NCBI GenBank assembly: GCA_015680685.1
Contig: MNCI01005909.1
Location: 64,001 to 128,000 of the forward strand
Source: Gnetum montanum
Lineage: Eukaryota; Streptophyta; Gnetopsida; Gnetales; Gnetaceae
Length of the DNA stretch: 64,000 bases
Direction of reading: 5' to 3'
Below, one piece after another: positions 57,211 to 64,000 of this stretch (the stretch's first letter is position 1; every line of letters begins with the position of its first letter). The notes beneath the pieces are model-generated. The model was not told where the DNA came from and made no database searches. It saw only the letters and a program-made list of their open reading frames with translations. The position numbers were made by a program, and so were the translations under genes.

Positions 57211-60200
57211 TTGCAAGTTGGGCCCTCAGTTGGGCAACCTTTGTAGCTAAGCATTGATTTGTCTACCTGAGCTACTTCCAGTTGCCCCTCTAGGATGAGG
57301 CACTTGCCTTATTCTTCTAAGCGACGATTTCAATGGCTATCTTTTGTCGCAAGGCTCGAACTTCCTCCATTGAAAGATTGCAATTTTTGGTAGCCAGTCT
57401 TCTTACATCAGTGTTTACCCTAGCTAGCTTCTTCTGCTATTGGTGGATAAAATCCTTTATTTATTAATTTTCAAGACCAACATTGCGTAGGCGATGAACT
57501 TCAGCAGTCAACCCAACATTCTCCTGGCGAACCTCTATCAAGTCCTTGTTTAGATAATAAGAATGGGCACAACATGTGTTAACATGACGGTTTGCACGTC
57601 AAAAGGTGTTTGGTTTGAAGGTTGCTTGAAGGATTGAGTGTCAGAGGTAGTTGGAGATGCAGGGGCACTAGCCACAGATGAGTGTGAGGATGTGTTTAGG
57701 TTATTAAGCTGAAAAAAGAATGTTTCCGTGGTTTTGATTTTGACCCACTCGGCTAGGGAGCCAATTGTAGATTAACGACCCTTGTGGCATTATGCTACTA
57801 TGGCTATGGAGGTATTTCTCCCTACATGGGCAAAGCAAGAGGTAACTGAGTTGAGGGCTGATGGATAGGTATGGTAGAAGGAGGTGGCAGAGGATAGTGC
57901 AGATGTGGATTTTCCCCCTTAGGTGACAGAGATTGGGCCCAAAAGTATTATGGAGGGTAGTAATGATTTTGGAAGGTTGCATGACTAGAAGAGTCCCACG
58001 GGAAGATTGGTTGTTGAACGTAGTACCCATAAGGGTTCGATTATCAGTAAGGGTACTGCTACCTTCGGGGTGGCATCCCCCATGACTGTGGGTGCTGCCA
58101 TTGTTGGTAGTGCTTATACAGTTGTGGCAGAGCTCCACTTGGATAATATCCCTATTGTTGGTGGAACTGCCTAGAATTGCCTTAGGGGTAAGGCAATCTC
58201 CAAGGTGTTTGCGTTTTTGCTAAGCGAGGGTTTAGAGCGTACACCCCAGATTCTTGCAAATGTGACACCACAAGGCAACATCCCTTAGGATGTTTGTACT
58301 AGCATATGTCACATCCATCATCTTCCTTGATGTTCGAGTCCTCCACTTGTTCTACTGCAGCAACCTTACCCTTACCTTTATGGTAGGCACATTCAGCCTC
58401 TTTTCTCCTTTGTCGATCTTGATCATTACTCTGTTCTTTGGATTATTTGGTGATTTTTAGAACACTTTGGAATTTTTCATCCAAAGAATTCCACATCTTG
58501 TCCACCTTGGGGTCAAATTTTCAGAAGTGAACTTTTGTATGGGTAAAGTTTTCTTGTTCACTGCTGCGTCCATAGATGACTCCTCCTCATCTTCACAGAA
58601 TCAGACCTCTCTCTTCTGGATGAAAGGGTTCCAATTATATTCCTCTACGCTTTCCCGTTTCAGTAGTTCTCTCTCTTCCTTGGCTACCTACTCAATTAAT
58701 CACTGAAGTTGATGAGCCCTTAACTCAAATAGCTGTCCTTGAGCGTAGACACCAAGAGTCCTTGTTTCTAAATGAAGCCCATCTATGACATGGTAGAGCT
58801 ACTCCTGCTGAGAGTAGCCATGACCAGGGCATTGGTGCAACAATGAGTAATATCTGCTCATGGTTGCATCTAAGGGCTTATGGCTACCTTGTTTCCACCC
58901 CTAGGTCTATCGTCTCAGATTAGACACCCTGGAGTAAGTTTGGTATTTTTCCTTGAAGAGCTCCAGCATCGTATTCCATTGCCTAATTAATTCCAGCTCT
59001 AAAGACCGGTACCAGCTATCTGCCTACTTGATGAGCGTTTGGGGGAATAGCTTGAGTTTCTACCATTCATTTTCAATATTCTATAGGGTGCAAGCATCAT
59101 GAAATTCTTGTAGGTGAGTCTACAAATCACAGTTATATCCCCCTTCAAACCTGGGAATGTTGTTCATATCAAGGCGCTTGATCCGGTTATCCCGCAAATG
59201 CCTAGTAAGTATGTGAACTGCCTCTGCTATGTTGAGCATGCTTCAAGTGGCAAGCAGCGGTTCATCAAAGTCATGGTCCTGATGATGGCCATGGTATCTA
59301 TGATGGTCTTTGCTACCTCTCCTTTCATGACGATGATCCTCCCATGATCGCTCATGCCCTCAGTCACGTCATCCCCATCGGCCTCCTTGATCATCATCAT
59401 CACGATCCCTCCTATGACGGTTGTGGTTAGATTTAGAACCTGATGAAGCTAAGGTGGAAAGAAGGGAATGAGCAAAGTGGGAGGGACTGCCACCCCCATT
59501 GTGTCGATGATCTCCTCTTCCATGACAATGACCTCGATCGTCACGTCCATCTTCACCTTCGCCATGATCTCCTCCGAGAGATCCCTTAGCATCTTGGAAC
59601 TCCTGGTCACTTGAACCTTTATTCTGAATGATGGATCAGATGCTCTAATGTGGGGGCAAAGATGTGGAAGAACGAGAACCACGAGGGACAGGTCCCTCAT
59701 CATCATGTTGGGTTAGTAGGGACAAAGGGTTACTAGATTGTTTGACCTTTGCTCGTTCATGATGTTTGGCCTGCTGCAAGTTCTGATTACACTGTGCCTC
59801 ATTTGGATGATAGTCCCAATAATCGTGATCCTCCATCATGTACTCCTCAACTTGGTTCTGAATGCCAAATCTAATGAGAGTTTGGAGCAGCATTTCGAGA
59901 ACTGATCGATTAGGGGGCAATATAACGTTGCCCTCCATGTCCTACCATCGCACCTGCTCATCTTGATGCAAGATGAAGGTGAAGTTGGGTATATACTCAT
60001 CTAGATGAGTATATATCACCCAACATTCCTAGGGCACTTATGGGTTGGATTCATCTACCTGTGAGAAGAAGACATATTAGTATTAAACAACAAATAACTT
60101 GGTGTGCCTTACTCTTACCTAAGTCGCCTAGCGTGAGTAGATTTCGACGTAATGGGTTTGTTCCAACAAGGTAAGCGATGATCTTGCTAAGGCTAGATAA

Positions 60201-60237
60201 CGCATGGAAGACTAATAGTCCCCGACAATGGCACTAA
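57211..60237 (-). pseudogene. Gypsy element internal region with gag only (minus strand)
   Basis: Directly inside the right LTR, on the minus strand, is the primer-binding-site-like TTAGTGCCATTGTCGGGGA (60219-60237), close to the TTGGCGCCGTTGCCGGGGA form of Athila/Tat-type plant Gypsy elements. The minus frame at about 59440-60000 reads a gag N-terminus (HLDEYIPNFTFILHQDEQ, then EGNVILPPNRSVLEM). This matches the gag at 62878-64000 in order and motifs (HPDEYIPDFTFILHQDEQ). No protease, RT, RNase H or integrase motif was found in the 3 kb, so it resembles a non-autonomous gag-only element, heavily decayed. Confidence 0.7.
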
Positions 60238-61125
60238 TGATGAGCGGTGAGGTACCCCTACTCCCAACCATACGAATCATGAGCGTTCACGCGCAACTTG
60301 GTCGAATTTCGAAGATTACAAGCACTTACATACACAGAATTCTAGCCATTAAAACCTCAGTTAGAGTGGTCATTGTCTTCCCGACCTCACTTATGATATT
60401 CTAAAGTGATGGTTGAGTGAGATTGAGGCAAATGATTTTTATAAGTGTTCCTTTTATCTTTAAAGTCTAATTCTTCTAGTGTAGGAAATGAAAGGCTATA
60501 TAATTTTATGATTGCTCTACTCTATCGCTTAACTATCCCTAGCATAAACAATCGATCCCATCCTCCGTGCTTATCCTAAGCATGTCATAACTACTACTGG
60601 GTTACCAGACGTTAAGCATCACTGGGTTGCCAAGTGTTAGATATATGTTTAAGATGGTCATGCTTATGGTTCGCATAAACTATAAAAAGGATTGTACCTA
60701 TAAAGTGATAATAATAAAATCTTTTAGAATTATTGAAATAATAAAATATTTTAATGCTTAAGTAGTTTAATCCAAATGTTGCAAGGAATGTTCAAAAAGC
60801 TCGTCTTTATTGTCGGTCATGCCAATGGGCCCAGGTACATTAGCACTCAAATAAAGAGCCATACACTCTTCAAACTCCTACTACGGGCACTTGGGAAATA
60901 TTATAACTTTCATGGAGACAAACTGTAAGAGCTTTGTTACAACTTGAACAAAAGATGCCATAAATGCGGTGGGTGCACACATATTTATAGTAGAAAATGG
61001 ACTTTGCGTTGACGGGGCCACATCAACGCTTGGAAAGATGCATCGACGAGGTCACGTCGAGGCAGCCACGTTAACGAGGCTTCGTCGACACGGCCTAGTT
61101 GACGCAATGACTGGATGCTTCATCA
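60238..61125 (-). repeat. Gypsy-type LTR, minus orientation, with adjacent PBS
   Basis: On the minus strand it reads from TGATGAAGCATCC (61125 downward) to ACCGCTCATCA (60238), followed by the primer-binding site of the gag-only element. It is the 5' LTR of that element. The TATA box (CTATAAATATG on minus) lies near 60985. Repeated GTTGACG/CGTTAACG/CGTCGA motifs lie just upstream of it. The region beyond 61125 continues weakly similar to the sequence before 56337, so the outer limit is uncertain. Confidence 0.82.
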
Positions 61126-61767
61126 CCTTCTTTGATAAATTGTGTTTTTGTAGGCTAAGGCATCAAATCCCTGATATTGGATACTTGATATCTCAGCCCC
61201 GATATTGGAGCACAAGTTATGACATTGGATATCTGATCTCTCAAGTGTGTGTCTGCATATAAATACAGCACTTGGACACACAATTAGTAGAACTTTTCAT
61301 TCCATCCTTAGGTAAACTCTTGCAAATTTTTTTTTGTAGTTTCGGTGATAGAGTGAGTGCCCGCAGTGTGGTATTAAGTAGTTGTACAAAATCTTTATTC
61401 GAGTGAAGTGTACTTAGGCATAGTTCATGTTCAGAAATAAAGATCGAGATTGCTTTATATCATTGTAGCATCCACCTAGTTTTACTATTTTACTGAGCAT
61501 AGTTTATATTATTTTCTTAGTTTAATCATTTACATTTCCAAGTATTTTGCTTTCTTGTTCATTAGTAAAGTGGAATGAGTACGACTAGTTTCGAGCATTT
61601 AAGTGTAATCATTTAGCAATCCCAATAGTGTTATTGCTTGGTTCGCTCAATAACATAACGCTTGGTAACCCAATAATGGTTAGATGAGCCCAAGACATGT
61701 ACGGTGAGCCAGGATTGGATGCTCATTGCTTTAGGCTAGACTAGATTCATTTATTTGTTTTACTTAG
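61126..61767 (+). repeat. Partial Gypsy-type LTR, plus orientation, cut by the next LTR
   Basis: A TATA box (CATATAAATACAGC) lies near 61257, followed by R/U5-type sequence parallel to 61979 onward (ACACACAATTAG, CTCTTGCAAA, GTGCCCGCAGTG, TTTATTCGAG, ATGAGCCC). GATATTGGATA-type repeats precede the TATA box. The sequence stops at TTTTACTTAG|TGATGAG where the next LTR starts. Its 3' end would lie on the far side of that element, outside the window. Confidence 0.7.
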
Positions 61768-62741
61768 TGATGAGAGCGGGTACTTTAGTAGTTATTATTA
61801 TTATTAGAGTGGTTACTTTAGGGGTTACTTTAGCAGTTATTCTAATTATTAGAGTGGTTACTCTAGCGGTCACTCTAGCAGTTATTCTAATTATTAGAGT
61901 GGTTATTGTAGTGATTACTTTAGCAATTATTCTAATTATTAGAGTGGTTACTCTAATTATTAGAGTAGTTGCTCCCAAGTCTATAAATACAGTGCCCAAG
62001 CGCACAATTGGAAGAAGTATTTTAGCAGTGAAGTAGCGAAACTCTTATAGTTTGTTTGAAAGTTAGAGTATTTTCCAAGTGCCCACAGTAGGAGGTCTTA
62101 GTGTGGATGGATCTTTATTCTAGCCTTGTGTACCTGAGCACACCTTATGTATGGCAATAAAAGACAAGCTCTTTGATTCATCCTTGCCCAACTTGAGATT
62201 TGTTTTCATACGCATTTCTTTTATTTTATTTTCTTATGCATTTATTTTATTTTATGCACTTTACATTTATGTTATTAGCACAACAATTCATTTTGATCAA
62301 TTAAGCAAATCATTAAATTACACAATCACGACCACTTCGATCATGTGTGTAACGCTTGGTAACCTAGTAATGATTACCTTTTGGTAATCCTAGTAGTGTT
62401 ACATTGGTTCAGGATGTGTACGGAAAGTGGGAATAGATGCTGGTATTAAGATTAGTTAGAACTTAGTTAATGAGTAGTTAAGTTAAATTAGTCACTTAGT
62501 TACCTCTCTCCTGTCCTATTAGCACAGGACATAAAAACATAAATGCTATAAAAATCATATGCCTCAAGCTTACTTAACCATACAATTGTGACATATAGGT
62601 AAGCTTGGGAAGACAACAATCAACCAACTCGTCCTTGTTCCATAAGAGCGCATAAGCACTTAGTCCTTAGAATTCAACTGGATTGTGCGTGAAACGCTCG
62701 TATTTGTATGGCTGAGTGTAGGGGTACCTCGCCGCTCATCA
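61768..62741 (+). repeat. Gypsy 5' LTR (974 bp) of an element running off the right edge
   Basis: It starts TGATGAGAGCGGGTAC and ends CCGCTCATCA, the family termini. A TATA box (CTATAAATACAGTG) lies near 61979, and polyadenylation-type AATAAA near 62156. 61800-61975 has tandem 45-bp units. It is followed by the primer-binding site and gag. CTTAG precedes it at 61763-61767; the matching target-site duplication would be outside the window. Confidence 0.88.
61815..61975. repeat. 45-bp tandem repeats in the LTR U3, upstream of the TATA box
   Basis: Units begin GCAGTTATTCTAATTATTAG or close variants near 61832, 61877 and 61922, each followed by AGTGGTTACTCTAGC-type sequence. The core CTAATTATTAG is palindromic. 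The block ends about 10-20 bases before the TATA box, a position expected for transcription-factor sites. Confidence 0.85.
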
Positions 62742-62760
62742 TTGGTGCTGTTGCTAGGGA
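62742..62760 (+). promoter_or_regulatory. Primer-binding site of the Gypsy element
   Basis: TTGGTGCTGTTGCTAGGGA directly follows the LTR and differs from the Athila/Tat-type form TTGGCGCCGTTGCCGGGGA only by C-to-T or G-to-A changes. This is the expected position for the tRNA primer that starts minus-strand DNA synthesis. Confidence 0.85.
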
Positions 62761-62877
62761 TTTAGTTATTTGTGCACTAACTAGAACATAGGAAATCATT
62801 CACATAATTGGAACAAAACCTTAAGGTTGGTTGAGAAAATAATAAATAAGAATACATTGCACATTGAACAAACAAGT

Positions 62878-64000
62878 ATGTCTCCTTCTTCATATGAAAG
62901 TGCCTCACCGCCTAGGTCTGAAACAGGAAACAGTCGACGACATAATACACATGACATTGATCCGCTAGTCCCTCAACAAGTTTGAGTGGTATATATTCAT
63001 CCTGATGAGTATATACCAGACTTCACATTTATCCTCCATCAAGATGAACAACTATGTTGGTAAGACTTAGAAGGTAACATAGTGTTACCTCTTGATCATT
63101 TAGTCCCAAGCATGATTCTTCATCCTCTCATATGAATTGGCATGCCGCACTTACATGCAGAATACGTTGTGCAAGACCATGACTCGAGAGAATACCATCC
63201 CATGGAGGCACAACATCAAAGGGACTTGCAACAGGAGTGACATCATAAGTCATTGAAAGGTAAGTGGTCCCAGGATACTTCACATGTCTTAAGCAAAAAT
63301 GAGGGAGGTGAACCTACCTCAGGAAGTTGTCCACACAACGATGTTTCTACCCTTAACTTTGGCCAATGGGTTGTGTATCAGAACCTTCATGCCACTATTC
63401 ATAACCTAGGTTGTAATACCCATGGGCATAAAGGTTCCGAAAAAGGGACATGAACTCATGATAAAGGTGGACATTCTTATGATAATCGCGATCGAGGCCA
63501 AGACAGCAAAAGAGAAGGTAGCAGACACTGTCATGGTGATGGTTCTCCTTCTTCTTCACCTTCATCATCTCCTTCAACCTCTCCTTCAATATCCAAATGT
63601 GGTCATAAAGAAAAAGACCATGGGGATAAAGGTAGGCAAAGTGGAAGTCATAGATGAAACAGCCAGGAAAGGGGACGAGGGCACTCTAGAGAGTCACGAC
63701 ATAGAAGAAGGAAGAGTAGGGAACAACATAGGCATTATAAACACCATGGATGAGATGATCACGATGAACCCCTCCTCGCTACTCAAAGTATGTTGGACAT
63801 AACTGAGGTTGTTAGAATTCCAACAAGGCATCAGAAAGATAGTAGGATCAAGAGATTAGATATGAACAACATACCACGATTTGAAGGGGGATACAACGCT
63901 GATCCTCAGAATCATTTACAAGCATTCCATGATGTGTGTGCCTTACAGAACATAGAGAACGAATGGCAAAAACTTAAGTTGTTCCCATGGACATTAGTTA
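62878..64000 (+). pseudogene. Gypsy gag, decayed, continuing beyond the window
   Basis: Reading from the ATG at 62878 gives MSPSSYESASPPRSETGN, then HPDEYIPDFTFILHQDEQ and EGNIVLPLDHLVPSM, a charged His/Arg/Ser-rich stretch, and near 63855 IPRFEGGYNADPQNHLQAFH followed by DVCALQNIENEWQ. The last block is the retrotransposon-gag start (usually PxFxGxxDPxxHLxxFxxxxxxxxxxxxxxxKLFPxxL), so gag begins just inside the right edge. TGA and TAA codons interrupt the frame, mostly where a C-to-T change explains them. Protease and pol would lie to the right of the window. Confidence 0.82.

Noticed and set aside
61760-62005. 81-codon frame rich in Thr/Ile on the minus strand and a matching plus frame
   Set aside because: A translation of the 45-bp tandem repeats in an LTR, not a protein gene.

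Overview
The window looks like nuclear DNA of a large-genome seed plant, most like a gymnosperm or conifer. The basis is short coding exons separated by introns of up to 22 kb, AT-rich non-coding sequence, and dense nests of plant-type LINEs, Copia and Gypsy-type LTR elements. The species cannot be named from sequence alone. No bacterial genes, rRNA, true tRNA or CRISPR arrays were seen.

One host gene was recognised. It lies on the minus strand, from a probable leader exon near 51.9-52.3 kb down to an exon at 15595-15678, and it runs off the left edge. Five coding exons (50939-51015, 47941-47998, 25527-25622, 22940-23041, 15595-15678) splice in frame to 139 codons. They match the N-terminal coiled-coil part of VPS52, a subunit of the GARP/EARP vesicle-tethering complexes. 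Intron 3 is 22,318 bp and intron 6 exceeds 15.5 kb. Most of the other material is transposable elements lodged in these introns or upstream of the gene.

Layout. 1-1700: intron, nothing recognised. 1701-4725: LINE A, minus, GC-rich, 5'-truncated. 5493-8349 and 9265-11576: a 2.2-2.3 kb segment present twice in direct orientation; the first copy carries a solo LTR with a perfect target-site duplication. 11680-12790: Copia relic. 13500-15480: LINE RT relic split by an LTR. 17036-18650: Copia relic with an inverted piece between two single-N gaps. 18750-22420: a LINE relic split by an ORF1-only LINE. 26552-32680: LINE B, complete, with a 14-bp target-site duplication. 33312-45384: a Copia element whose right LTR is split by the full-length LINE C (38232-45290). 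52.3-53.4 kb: upstream region of VPS52. 53390-55790: another LINE split by a solo Gypsy LTR. 56337-64000: Gypsy LTRs and gag in several orientations.

The most notable discovery is the LINE family of copies A, B and C. Its ORF2 has the usual endonuclease, reverse transcriptase and zinc-binding tail. It then continues into a domain resembling the plant transposon-associated PF20167 type, a long charged coiled coil, and a C-terminal J-domain-like module. That module carries an HPD tripeptide in copies A and B and HPN in copy C. All three copies share this architecture, so it belongs to the family. A J-domain (Hsp70 co-chaperone signature) fused to a plant LINE polyprotein is unusual and I do not know of a described case. 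The copies also show TGG/CAG to TAG decay, as expected of CHG methylation and deamination.
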